Positions 6,776 to 14,128 of a stretch of 23,329 nucleotides of DNA are shown piece by piece. Under the pieces are notes generated by a model. It was given only the letters and a program-made list of their open reading frames with translations. It had not been told where the DNA came from and searched no databases. Position numbers and translations under genes: made by a program. How positions within the stretch are numbered: the first letter of the stretch is position 1; each line of letters begins with the position of its first letter. This stretch comes from Desulfuromonadales bacterium (GTDB lineage Bacteria > Desulfobacterota > Desulfuromonadia > Desulfuromonadales > BM103). The stretch is from contig DAOWJU010000311.1 of NCBI GenBank assembly GCA_030640215.1, forward strand, positions 1-23,329. The letters run 5' to 3'.

Positions 6776-9700
6776 ATGAACCGTTTTTCTTTGACTGACT
6801 TCAGTTTGCGCCGGCCCTGGCTGGTTATTTTTCTGACCTTGCTGGTTACGGTGCTGTTTGCCGTCCAGTTTCCCAAGGTCAAGTTTGACAATGACCCGGA
6901 AAACATGCTGGACAAGGACGAGCATGTCCGGGTTTTTCATCATGAGGTCAAGGAGAAGTACGCCCTCTACGATTTCGTGATCGTCGGTATCGTCAACGAA
7001 AGTCATGCTGATGGCATCTTCAATGTTGAAACCCTCGGCCGTATTGACCACCTGACTGACCAGCTCTTGCATCTGCACCGCAACGACCAGGGGCTGCCGG
7101 AGATCCTGTTTCGCGCTGACCGCATCGCTGCAGATGGTGAAAAATCCAGAATAGTCGATTTGCGCGCAACTGGCTTCTGGCAAAAGCTCCTGAACAAGGC
7201 TTTCAGCCATGACCCGAATCGGCTCTTTGATGAGCGTGGTCAGAGTGCCATTATTGGTCAGGAACTGATTGCGCCAAGCGTAGTCGATAATCTCAAGCAA
7301 GCCCAGTTTGGTTCGCTCAAGCTTGAATACCTGATGGAATCGCCGCCAAAGACGCGTGCCGAGGCTCTGGAAATCCGTAAGGACGCCATGGGCAATCCGC
7401 TCTATGCCGGAACCCTGGTTGCCGAAGACGAGAAGGCGATCAGCCTCTATCTGCCGATCAAAAACAAGACCTTCAGCCATAACGTGGCCAACCTGGTCCG
7501 CGCCTTGACCAAAGACTGGCCCGAGGAAGATCAAGTCTACATCACCGGTTTGCCGGTCGCAGAAGACACCTTCGGCGTCGAGATGCTGGTGCAGATGGCA
7601 ACCTCAGCACCGCTGGCCGGGCTGGCAATCTTCCTCCTCCTCTTCCTCTTTTTCCGCAATTTCAGCCTGATTATCGCACCGATGGTCGTTGCTATTGTCA
7701 GCGTAGTCAGCACCATGGGTTTACTGATCGGCCTCGGTTTCGAAGTGCATATCATGAGCTCGATGATCGCCATCTTCCTGATGCCGATTGCCGTAGCCGA
7801 CTCGGTACATATCTTAAGCGAATTCTATGACAGCTACCACCGTTACCAGGACAAGGCCAAAACCTTGCGTAGCGTCATCGAGCATCTCTTTCGGCCAATG
7901 CTCTTTACAACTCTGACGACTATGGCCGGCTTTGCCTCATTGGCCACCACGCCGATTCCACCGGTACAGATTTTCGGTTTGCACATTGCATTTGGAGTGG
8001 CGATCGCCTGGTTGCTGAGCATGACACTGATCCCGGCCTACGTCATGATCTTTGTCCCGCAGAAGAAACTTGAGTCACTCAGCACAAACAGTTCATCAGG
8101 AAACGTCGGCGGGGGCGCATTAAACCGCTTCCTGATCAAAGTAGGTCGGTTCAGCACTCTGCGCCGCAAACCGATTATCGTTGCGGTCTGCCTGTTGGTT
8201 GCAATCGCCTTTTACGGCATCAGCACCATCAGGGTTAATGACAACCCGGTCAAGTGGTTCATGCCTGATCACCCGATCCGGGTCGCTGATGAGGTTCTCA
8301 ATCGTCACTTCGGTGGTACCTACACAGCCTACCTGACCCTGTCGGCTACCCGTCCCGGCCAGTGCAACTGCGTTGAAAAAGCCGTTATCCTGGAAGCAGA
8401 GACCGAGGCGCGCTTCATGACGGTCTTTCCCGAAGCAACCAAACGCTTTCTGGCCGAGATCAAAATTTTACAGGATCGCTACGGTACTGTTTCCGCCGCC
8501 GATGCCCACAAGGCGTTTGTTGCCCTGATACGGGTTGCGGAAGAAATTGATGACGAGGTGCTTTCCTCCTGGTACGAGCTTGCTGATACGATTAATTATC
8601 TGACTGCAAAAGATTTGGACTGGCAGCGTTTCAAGAGAGAGCTTGCCGAGGTTGAGGGAATACGTCCCATTGACAAAGACGCTTTGTTCAAGGCGTTGGA
8701 CGGGCAGGAGGAACTCGCGAGCGAAGCGCTAATCGATGCCGCACTGGAGATTTGCGATCAGTATACCGCGCTTTCGTTTACCGATTTTGTTTACGAGATG
8801 GAAGCCGAGATGACCGCCCCGCTCTTCAAGCAACCGGCCATGCTGAACTATCTGCAGGGTCTGCAAAATGCATTGGCCAGGCATCCGGTGGTCGGCAAGA
8901 GCACCTCGGTGGCTGATGCTCTGCACAAGGCAAACTTTGAGCTCAACTACCTGGCACCCCCGGCAGGTCTAGGTGATGCGGAGCTGAACGCTTACGCTGA
9001 ACGCAATCGCAGCCAGTTTGCCGTTCCCGGCAGCGCTGCGGCAGTTGGTCAGGTTTACGTACAATTGGAAGGGATGAAGAAAAAAGACAGCCTCTTCCAT
9101 CTGGTGACCCACGATTACCAGGAAGCCAACCTCTGGGTTCAGCTGACCAGTGGCGATAATCAGGATATGGAAAGAGTGGTGGCAGTTGTCGACAACTATC
9201 TGGCAACCCACCCTTCGCCAACGCCTCTTAAGGCAGAGTGGGCCGGGCTGACCTATCTCAACGTGGTCTGGCAGGACAAGATGGTCAAAGGCATGATGGT
9301 CTCACTGGCTGGCAGTTTCGTGGTCGTTCTGATCATGATGACACTGCTCTTCCGCTCACTGCTCTTCGGTGTTCTGGCGATGATTCCCCTGACGGTAACC
9401 ATCACCCTGATCTACGGTATAATTGGCCTGGTGGGCAAGGATTACGATATGCCGGTAGCGATTCTCTCGGCGCTGACCCTTGGTTTAAGTGTCGACTTCG
9501 CTATCCATTTCCTGCAACGGGCCCGCGACCTGCAGCGTGAGCTGGGCAGCTGGCAGGCGGCCAGCCTGGAGATGTTCAAAGAGCCAGCGCTGGCGATCAG
9601 TCGCAACGCTATCGTCATCGCGGTCGGCTTTACGCCGTTGCTGCTGGCACCACTGGTGCCGTATCGGACGGTTGGCTTTTTCCTGGCAACGATTATGGCG

Positions 9701-9811
9701 GTTTCCTGGCTGGCAACCCTCTTTATCCTGCCTGCCTTGCTGACCACCTGGGAAAAAGCGGCCTTTGCTGAAGACCGCGAGACAAATAAAGAAGAAGGAG
9801 GCACACTATGA
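6776..9811 (+). CDS. RND superfamily permease, MMPL type
   Basis: The 1011-residue protein has duplicated RND architecture. A first helix (about 13-33) and a large periplasmic loop are followed by a helix bundle (about 270-430). A second single helix (about 465-483), a second periplasmic loop and a final bundle (about 838-995) complete it. Asp residues that may carry protons lie in the bundles, in VADSVHIL (about 340) and SVDFAIHF (about 904), each followed by an Arg-rich cytoplasmic stretch. It belongs to the MMPL/HpnN-like branch, which moves lipids and other hydrophobic molecules, rather than to the AcrB type. AGGTGA at 6766-6771 precedes ATG 6776; the GTG at 6767 overlaps that site and was rejected. 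The second periplasmic loop carries two nearby Cys residues (QCNC). The stop overlaps the next start by four bases. The substrate is unknown. Confidence 0.92.
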   Translation: MNRFSLTDFSLRRPWLVIFLTLLVTVLFAVQFPKVKFDNDPENMLDKDEHVRVFHHEVKEKYALYDFVIVGIVNESHADGIFNVETLGRIDHLTDQLLHLHRNDQGLPEILFRADRIAADGEKSRIVDLRATGFWQKLLNKAFSHDPNRLFDERGQSAIIGQELIAPSVVDNLKQAQFGSLKLEYLMESPPKTRAEALEIRKDAMGNPLYAGTLVAEDEKAISLYLPIKNKTFSHNVANLVRALTKDWPEEDQVYITGLPVAEDTFGVEMLVQMATSAPLAGLAIFLLLFLFFRNFSLIIAPMVVAIVSVVSTMGLLIGLGFEVHIMSSMIAIFLMPIAVADSVHILSEFYDSYHRYQDKAKTLRSVIEHLFRPMLFTTLTTMAGFASLATTPIPPVQIFGLHIAFGVAIAWLLSMTLIPAYVMIFVPQKKLESLSTNSSSGNVGGGALNRFLIKVGRFSTLRRKPIIVAVCLLVAIAFYGISTIRVNDNPVKWFMPDHPIRVADEVLNRHFGGTYTAYLTLSATRPGQCNCVEKAVILEAETEARFMTVFPEATKRFLAEIKILQDRYGTVSAADAHKAFVALIRVAEEIDDEVLSSWYELADTINYLTAKDLDWQRFKRELAEVEGIRPIDKDALFKALDGQEELASEALIDAALEICDQYTALSFTDFVYEMEAEMTAPLFKQPAMLNYLQGLQNALARHPVVGKSTSVADALHKANFELNYLAPPAGLGDAELNAYAERNRSQFAVPGSAAAVGQVYVQLEGMKKKDSLFHLVTHDYQEANLWVQLTSGDNQDMERVVAVVDNYLATHPSPTPLKAEWAGLTYLNVVWQDKMVKGMMVSLAGSFVVVLIMMTLLFRSLLFGVLAMIPLTVTITLIYGIIGLVGKDYDMPVAILSALTLGLSVDFAIHFLQRARDLQRELGSWQAASLEMFKEPALAISRNAIVIAVGFTPLLLAPLVPYRTVGFFLATIMAVSWLATLFILPALLTTWEKAAFAEDRETNKEEGGTL

Positions 9812-10599
9812 ATCCTATGCGAACTTTATGGCTCACGATGGCCTTTACTCTGCTGACAACGATGAATCTGATGGCTGCTGAACTGACCGCTGACGAGGTC
9901 GTCGCGAAAGCCAACCAGGTAGCCTACTATGCCGGCAAAGATGGACGAGCCGCGGTGAAAATGACGATCAGCGACTCCCGGGGCGGAACCCGCCAGCGCG
10001 CATTTACTCTGCTGCGACTCAACACCAAAGATGGCGACCAGAAATTCTACGTCTACTTTACGGAACCTGCCGACGTCCGCAAGATGGCCTACCTGGTCTG
10101 GAAAAACGTCGGTGGTGACGATGACCGCTGGCTCTGGTTGCCCGCTCTCAACCTGAAAAAGCGGATCGCGCCGGGCGACAAGCGCACCAGTTTCGTCGGC
10201 TCCGATTTCCTCTACGAGGATGTCTCGGGGCGCAGTATGCATGAAGACAGCCATGAACTGCTTGAGGTGGCCGAGCAGCATTACCTGATCAAGCATGTGC
10301 CGAAAAAGCCTGGTTCTGTAGAGTTTGCCTGGTATACGACCTGGATTGATCGTGAAACTTTTCTGCCAATGCGCGCTGAATACTACGATGCCTCTGGAGA
10401 GCGCTATCGAGAAGTCGAAGCACTTAAGGTTGAAACGATCCAGGGTCATCCGACCGTGATGATTGCTGAGGCACGCGATCTTCGGTCAGGGAGCTCTACC
10501 CGCAACGAATTTCATAAGGTTGAATATGACCTCGGCCTGAAAGAGCAGATTTTCACCGAACGTTTCCTGCGTCGACCGCCACGGGAAGTGACCCGTTAA
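9808..10599 (+). CDS. LolA-like outer-membrane lipoprotein-sorting family protein
   Basis: The 263-residue product has an N-terminal signal peptide (hydrophobic to about residue 22, likely cleavage after MAA). The remainder follows the pattern of proteins annotated as outer membrane lipoprotein-sorting proteins: ADEVVAKANQ, MTISDSRGGTRQRAFTLLR, a FTEPADVRKMAYLVWK strand, WLWLPALNLKKRI and SDFLYEDVSGR. Such proteins adopt an open half-barrel that can hold a lipid, and they typically sit next to an MMPL permease and an outer-membrane barrel, as here. It starts in an ATGA overlap with the RND gene behind GGAGG, so the two are translationally coupled. A role as the periplasmic shuttle between the RND pump and the barrel is inferred from family and context. 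It is not the general housekeeping LolA. Confidence 0.85.
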   Translation: MNPMRTLWLTMAFTLLTTMNLMAAELTADEVVAKANQVAYYAGKDGRAAVKMTISDSRGGTRQRAFTLLRLNTKDGDQKFYVYFTEPADVRKMAYLVWKNVGGDDDRWLWLPALNLKKRIAPGDKRTSFVGSDFLYEDVSGRSMHEDSHELLEVAEQHYLIKHVPKKPGSVEFAWYTTWIDRETFLPMRAEYYDASGERYREVEALKVETIQGHPTVMIAEARDLRSGSSTRNEFHKVEYDLGLKEQIFTERFLRRPPREVTR

Positions 10600-10606
10600 G
10601 GAAGAG

Positions 10607-11896
10607 ATGAAACGCATCAGAACCCTCGCCATAAGCTTCTTGCTTGGCCTGCTGCTGGTGATGCCAGTAGCGGCCATAGAATTGCCTGCCATACAGTCTG
10701 ACCTGCACGGCTTTCTCGATGCCCGCTACGGTCAGCGTTTGCAGAGTGATCCCTACGAGGACCAGCAAAGTCTGGGCGAAACACGCCTGCAACTTGAACT
10801 CAGCCGCATGGGCGACTGGGCGACCCTGCAACTCAAAACAGATATCTATTACGACGATGTCGTCGAGCAAGATGATATTGATCTGGAAGATGGCAGCGGC
10901 TGGCTGGACCTGCGCGAGGCGAATCTGAACTTTTCTCCACACGATCAGGCTGATGTCAAGTTCGGCCGCCAGATCCTGACCTGGGGCACTGGCGACCTGC
11001 TCTTTATCAACGACCTCTTTCCCAAAGACTGGCAGGCTTTTTTCAGCGGCCGGGATGTGGATTATCTCAAGGCTCCATCCGATGCGATCCTTGTCAGCTT
11101 CTTCCCACAGTGGGCTAACATCGACCTGGTTTACACGCCGCGCTTTGATGCTGATCGGTTTATCAGCGGTGAACGCATCTCCTACTGGAACCCGGCCTTG
11201 AACAGGTTGGCTGGCGAAGATGCGGTGATCAAGGTTGATCGACCTGACGACTGGTTCAGTGATGATGAGTGGTCACTGCGAATTTCGCGTAACTTCAACG
11301 GTTACGAACTTGAGCTCTACGGTTACGACGGCTACTGGAAGAGCCCAGCGGGCTTTGATCCTGCTTCCGGCAAGGCGACCTTCCCGCGTCTGCGCGTCTT
11401 AGGGGCCAGCCTGCGTGGCAACCTTGGTAAAGGGATCGCTTCTCTGGAAACGGGTTACTACGACTCGCTTGACGACAGTAATGGCAAAGACCCTCTGCTG
11501 CCGAACAGTGAGTGGCGCGGTCTGGCAGGTTACGAACAGGAAGTCGTGCGCAACGTGACCGCTGGCTTTCAATATTATGTGGAAGCCATGCAAAAGCATG
11601 ACCGCTATCGCGACAGTCTGGCATCGACCGCGACAGCCAGGGATGAGTTCCGTCAGGTTGTGACAACCCGCCTGACCTGGCAACTACTTAACCAGAACCT
11701 GATGTTGTCGGCCTTCTGCTACTGGTCGCCCAGTGACCAGGACGGTTATTTGCGGCCTGCTCTAAAATACAAGATCACCGATGCCTGGCAAGTGACCGCG
11801 GGTGCCAACCTCTTCTGGGGAGAAAATGATCACACTTTTTTCGGTCAATTCACCAATAACAACAACCTCTATACCGGTCTTCGCTACAGCTTTTGA
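10607..11896 (+). CDS. Outer-membrane beta-barrel protein (DUF1302/porin-like)
   Basis: The 429-residue product has a signal peptide (hydrophobic to about 20, likely cleavage after VAA). Alternating amphipathic strands separated by acidic loops follow, and the protein ends in LRYSF with a terminal Phe, the classical signal for insertion by the BAM machinery. Aromatic girdle residues are abundant, and the segment REANLNF...VKFGRQILTWGTGD resembles DUF1302-type barrels that occur beside MMPL permeases and LolA-like proteins. It starts seven bases after the LolA-like gene and completes an inner membrane-periplasm-outer membrane set. It is shorter than the DUF1302 proteins I know, so an alternative porin family is possible. 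Barrel nature is well supported; cargo and direction are not. Confidence 0.8.
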   Translation: MKRIRTLAISFLLGLLLVMPVAAIELPAIQSDLHGFLDARYGQRLQSDPYEDQQSLGETRLQLELSRMGDWATLQLKTDIYYDDVVEQDDIDLEDGSGWLDLREANLNFSPHDQADVKFGRQILTWGTGDLLFINDLFPKDWQAFFSGRDVDYLKAPSDAILVSFFPQWANIDLVYTPRFDADRFISGERISYWNPALNRLAGEDAVIKVDRPDDWFSDDEWSLRISRNFNGYELELYGYDGYWKSPAGFDPASGKATFPRLRVLGASLRGNLGKGIASLETGYYDSLDDSNGKDPLLPNSEWRGLAGYEQEVVRNVTAGFQYYVEAMQKHDRYRDSLASTATARDEFRQVVTTRLTWQLLNQNLMLSAFCYWSPSDQDGYLRPALKYKITDAWQVTAGANLFWGENDHTFFGQFTNNNNLYTGLRYSF

Positions 11897-11916
11897 CCGT
11901 CACAGGAGTTAGCATC

Positions 11917-12108
11917 ATGACCATCAATCGTTACCTGCGCCTGATCGCCGGTTTTTTCATTATGCTCAGCGTTGCCCTGTCGCAACTTCATTCCCCCTAC
12001 TGGCTTTTCTTTACAGCCTTTGTCGGCCTGAATCTGTTTCAGAGTGCGTTCAGCAACTGGTGCCCGATGATCACCATCCTGCGCAAGCTGGGTATCAAAG
12101 AAGGATAG
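11917..12108 (+). CDS. DUF2892 family small inner-membrane protein
   Basis: The 63-residue product has two hydrophobic helices (about 5-22 and 27-45) and the family-typical ending NWCPMITILRKLGIKEG, in which Asn-x-Cys-Pro and Leu-Gly are conserved. DUF2892 is also found as the membrane part of YgaP-like rhodaneses. The start ATG at 11917 follows AGGAG at 11904-11908; an in-frame upstream start at 11893 lacks a ribosome binding site and overlaps the barrel gene. It lies 20 bases after the barrel gene, in the same orientation, and is probably the last member of the RND operon. Its role there is unknown. Confidence 0.8.
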   Translation: MTINRYLRLIAGFFIMLSVALSQLHSPYWLFFTAFVGLNLFQSAFSNWCPMITILRKLGIKEG

Positions 12109-12180
12109 TTAGCCCAGTATTTTTAAGTTTGTCGGCAGCATTAGCCGATGCATTCATTTATTATTGGAAACAATATTGAC

Positions 12181-12606
12181 ATGCTGAAGTTTTTCGCCCG
12201 GAACCGGGCATTTGATAGAGAGATAACACCGCTTGAAACCGCCGCAGAACTGGCTGGCGAGTTATTTGATCGTGGCTACAGCTGCACCAAGGCAGTTCTG
12301 CAGGCAACCACGGGCAGCACGAATTCTGAGCTTCTGGCGGCAGCGTCCGGATTCAGTTGTGGCATCGGCAAAAGCGGTTGCCTTTGCGGCGCAGTAACCG
12401 GTGGTGTCATGGCTCTTGGCCTGAAGGGGCGTGACAAGCAATCGGGGAAACTGGTGGCGACATTCAAGGAAGCGTTCCAGACGACCTGTTGTCGCGGTCT
12501 TTCCAAAGATTATCGCTGGATGAGCAAGGAACACCTGGCCAACTGCCGCAAGATAACAGTGGCAACGGCCGGGATGGTTGAAAAATTTCAGAGCAACAAA
12601 AGATAA
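12181..12606 (+). CDS. C_GCAxxG_C_C family redox-active protein
   Basis: The 141-residue product carries the cysteine pattern of this family: RGYSC at 35, the FSCGIGKSGCLCGAVTGG block with Cys at 60, 67 and 69, a CC pair at 103-104 and Cys at 122. Members are small cytoplasmic proteins of anaerobes, thought to bind a metal or Fe-S centre or to be redox-active. The start is uncertain: ATG 12181 gives the sequence MLKFF and was preferred, with GGAAA ten bases upstream, while an in-frame ATG at 12148 would add eleven residues without a ribosome binding site. It follows the DUF2892 gene after 72 bases and may be read from the same transcript. Immediately downstream lies the tail of a broken redoxin gene. 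Confidence 0.82.
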   Translation: MLKFFARNRAFDREITPLETAAELAGELFDRGYSCTKAVLQATTGSTNSELLAAASGFSCGIGKSGCLCGAVTGGVMALGLKGRDKQSGKLVATFKEAFQTTCCRGLSKDYRWMSKEHLANCRKITVATAGMVEKFQSNKR

Positions 12607-12745
12607 GACCCTGACCCTCTATCGTTCAGGTGGCACTCCCTGGAAGGTCATTATCGACAAAAAGGTGACCGTGGTCTTCAACGGTTTTCACATCGACACA
12701 GACCAGGCCATCAAGATCATTCGTACTCTGAAAGAACAGTCCTAG
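12599..12745 (+). pseudogene. 3' fragment of a redoxin/TlpA-like gene
   Basis: The frame that ends with TAG at 12743-12745 encodes a stretch with YRSGGTPWKVIIDKK, then VVFNGFHIDTDQAI. This is the C-terminal half of a thioredoxin-fold redoxin as seen in Desulfuromonas-like bacteria: the cis-Pro loop GGTPW, a strand, and the VVFN-FHID strand-helix. The N-terminal half with the CxxC motif is missing, the frame is closed by TAA at 12554, and no start codon with a ribosome binding site is present. About 48 codons survive. The junction lies within the last codons of the C_GCAxxG_C_C gene, so a deletion probably fused the two loci. Confidence 0.7.
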
Positions 12746-12797
12746 AGACCCCGATGCTGACACAGCTTAAATCACATGTCAGCGGCGTGGTTTCTAG
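12742..12797. repeat. REP-like imperfect palindrome, copy A
   Basis: The segment begins and ends with CTAG, has complementary arms (GCTGACA with TGTCAGC inside, GAGACC with GGTTTC outside) and an A/T-rich centre. A core of 43 bases from 12748 matches 30 of 43 positions, without gaps, with a second segment starting at 13093 in the same orientation. Confidence 0.6.
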
Positions 12798-13036
12798 GAT
12801 ACCCTGTATATAACAACAGTCGTAGACGCTAGAAATATCCAGAGCAGGTAATCAATCCTGTTTCTCTTTCTTTTTGGCATTCGAATATAATACAAGAGGG
12901 CGAATGGTGGACAACACAAAAACAGAGGTGCGTCAAAGCCTTTTGCTCTGGAATCATCCCTTGCCATGATCGCCATCCAGGCATGGGTGAAAATCATAAA
13001 CACTCCAGCCATTAAAGTAATTGGATCTTCAACCAT
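12794..13036 (-). CDS. Possible small membrane protein, doubtful
   Basis: An 80-codon frame would encode two hydrophobic segments (about 8-25, and 63-78) around a middle part reading FLCCPPFALLYYIRMPKRKRN. That resembles the PFALPYY-plus-basic pattern of some hypothetical membrane proteins. No good Shine-Dalgarno sequence precedes the ATG at 13034-13036, and the frame is closed by TAA 45 bases upstream. It sits between two REP-like palindromes in a region of broken genes, and its 3' end runs into copy A of the repeat. It may be a decayed gene or chance. Confidence 0.35.
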   Translation of the reverse strand: MVEDPITLMAGVFMIFTHAWMAIMARDDSRAKGFDAPLFLCCPPFALLYYIRMPKRKRNRIDYLLWIFLASTTVVIYRVS

Positions 13037-13092
13037 GTGAAGGCACTCTGAATAAAATATTGGTAATGGACGAAATGATTATAGTCCTAAAA

Positions 13093-13135
13093 ACCCCGGT
13101 CCTGACACACTCGACTTTACGTTTCAGGGGCGTGC
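13093..13135. repeat. REP-like imperfect palindrome, copy B
   Basis: This 43-base segment aligns without gaps to copy A (30 of 43 identical), conserving ACCCCG, CTGACACA, TCAG and GGCGTG. It overlaps a further hairpin at 13121-13144 (GTTTCAG with CTGAAAC, plus an inner GGC/GCC pairing), which lies just downstream of the toxin gene and may end its message, although no T run follows. Confidence 0.55.
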
Positions 13136-13151
13136 CGCTGAAACACTCATT

Positions 13152-13451
13152 CTATGGCAATTGCAACAACCGTTCACTCCGCCATACTCGGACAATACTA
13201 ATTTTCTCTATGTAGCGTCGATAAACAATCCGGAAAGGGGGATGGATTAACTCTCTTAGTTGAGGGCTGTTGAACTCAGGAACCATCCGTCCTCTGTCAG
13301 GATGGATCACCAGTTCTTCAACAGAAGAGATTATTTCTTTAACAAATCGGTCGCCAACCTCTGGGACTCCTTGCTCCTGAGAATATTCCCGAATAGCCTC
13401 CAGGTCTTGGACTGCTGATTCGGCCAGTGCGATGGTAATATGATTAGACAT
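13152..13451 (-). CDS. RelE/ParE family toxin
   Basis: The 99-residue product fits the RelE/ParE fold. An N-terminal helix-rich part (AVQDLEAIREYSQEQG, then a second helix) is followed by HPDRGRMVPEF, LRELIHPPFRIVYRR and a final strand IVRVWRSERLL. The R-I-V-Y-R strand and the penultimate R-x-x-R-L motif are typical. ParE members poison gyrase and RelE members cleave mRNA at the ribosome; which applies is not decidable here, although the LRELI-PFRIVYR spacing favours ParE. It starts two bases after the antitoxin stop, so the pair is coupled. No truncation is seen. Confidence 0.88.
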   Translation of the reverse strand: MSNHITIALAESAVQDLEAIREYSQEQGVPEVGDRFVKEIISSVEELVIHPDRGRMVPEFNSPQLRELIHPPFRIVYRRYIEKISIVRVWRSERLLQLP

Positions 13452-13453
13452 GT

Positions 13454-13723
13454 TTATTTCAGACCCAAACGTGCTTTTGCAGCATCAAGGCTGATTTCAC
13501 GTTCGTTGTCCAGATCATTAAAGCCTTTCACTATGGCCCGCATAAAAGCTTTTTCTTCTTCGGCTTGCTCAAAGTCATCAAGAGATTGCATTACAGCAAC
13601 ACCTCGGCCACGGCTGGTCAACAAAACAGGCCGATGAGATTCGTTGGTACGTTTAATAACTTTCCCTGGATTTACCTTCATGTCGGTCAAGGGGACAACG
13701 TCTTCGGAAAATTTCACACCCAT
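13454..13723 (-). CDS. Phd/YefM family antitoxin
   Basis: The 89-residue product has the N-terminal DNA-binding pattern of Phd/YefM antitoxins: VPLTDMKVNPGKVIKRTNESHRPVLLTSRGRGVAVMQSLDDFE, with the PVLLTSRGRGVAVM strand pair strongly typical. A charged C-terminal helix that would wrap the toxin follows. The start ATG at 13721-13723 is preceded by AAGGAGGT. It is the first gene of the toxin-antitoxin operon and probably represses the operon through the inverted repeat upstream. Confidence 0.88.
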   Translation of the reverse strand: MGVKFSEDVVPLTDMKVNPGKVIKRTNESHRPVLLTSRGRGVAVMQSLDDFEQAEEEKAFMRAIVKGFNDLDNEREISLDAAKARLGLK

Positions 13724-13745
13724 ACTCGCACCTCCTTATGACCAA

Positions 13746-13774
13746 TTAATAGCACCCGTTAAAAGACCTGTCAA
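13746..13774 (-). promoter_or_regulatory. Sigma-70 promoter of the toxin-antitoxin operon
   Basis: A perfect -35 TTGACA (complement of 13769-13774) and TATTAA (complement of 13746-13751) are separated by exactly 17 bases, close upstream of the AAGGAGGT site of the antitoxin gene. Confidence 0.75.
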
Positions 13775-13800
13775 TAGCACCTGCTAGGTGGTCTTTTAAC
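13758..13800. promoter_or_regulatory. Inverted-repeat operator of the toxin-antitoxin operon
   Basis: Perfect 11-bp arms GTTAAAAGACC (13758-13768) and GGTCTTTTAAC (13790-13800) are centred 32 bp apart, about three helical turns. One arm fills the spacer between -35 and -10, the other lies upstream of the -35. A shorter palindrome CACCT-GCT-AGGTG and a direct repeat of AATAGCACC (13748 and 13773) lie within the same region. This is what autoregulation by an antitoxin or toxin-antitoxin complex would use. Confidence 0.7.
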
Positions 13801-13875
13801 ATAAGTCAGCTAATTGGCGAGACTTGAGAAGTTAACGAGACCGCTTTTAAATACTCTAACCTTCCAGCTTTTTTG

Positions 13876-14095
13876 CTACATATAACCCACAGCGGTAATT
13901 TGAGCATTTAATTGCTTGGCAAGCAAAATTGCTGAGGCACCAGTTCCGCAACCGATATCAGCAATCTTTAAGTGCTTTGTCTTGTCCCGCATCGCCAAAA
14001 CAATGGCTTTTCCGTTTCTTTATCACCACCAGGCCCTTGGCAGTTCGCTTGCTTATGAAGATAAATTAAAAGCTGGATTATCCATTTAGAGAGAG
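13876..14095 (-). pseudogene. Frameshifted, truncated SAM-dependent methyltransferase remnant
   Basis: One minus-strand frame reads LIYLHKQANCQGPGGDKETEK. After a single missing base in an A run (complement of T run 14008-14011), the next frame continues AIVLAMRDKTKHLKIADIGCG, then TGASAILLAKQLNAQITAV. The D-I-G-C-G-T-G block is motif I of class I methyltransferases, and the NxQGPG-D-x-x-T-x-x-A segment precedes it in YecO/type-11-like members. The frame ends at TAG 13876-13878 just after the first beta strand following motif I, and the rest of the enzyme is absent. Weak traces of the next helix may continue to about 13830. No functional product is expected. Confidence 0.72.
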
Positions 14096-14128
14096 GTCCT
14101 GTTCAGAAGTGTTTGGTGTTACCCACTC

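Noticed and set aside
6722..7534. 270-codon open frame on the minus strand opposite the RND gene
   Set aside because: It lies wholly antisense to a gene with clear domain motifs, shows no recognisable family and has no ribosome binding site; it is a codon-bias shadow.
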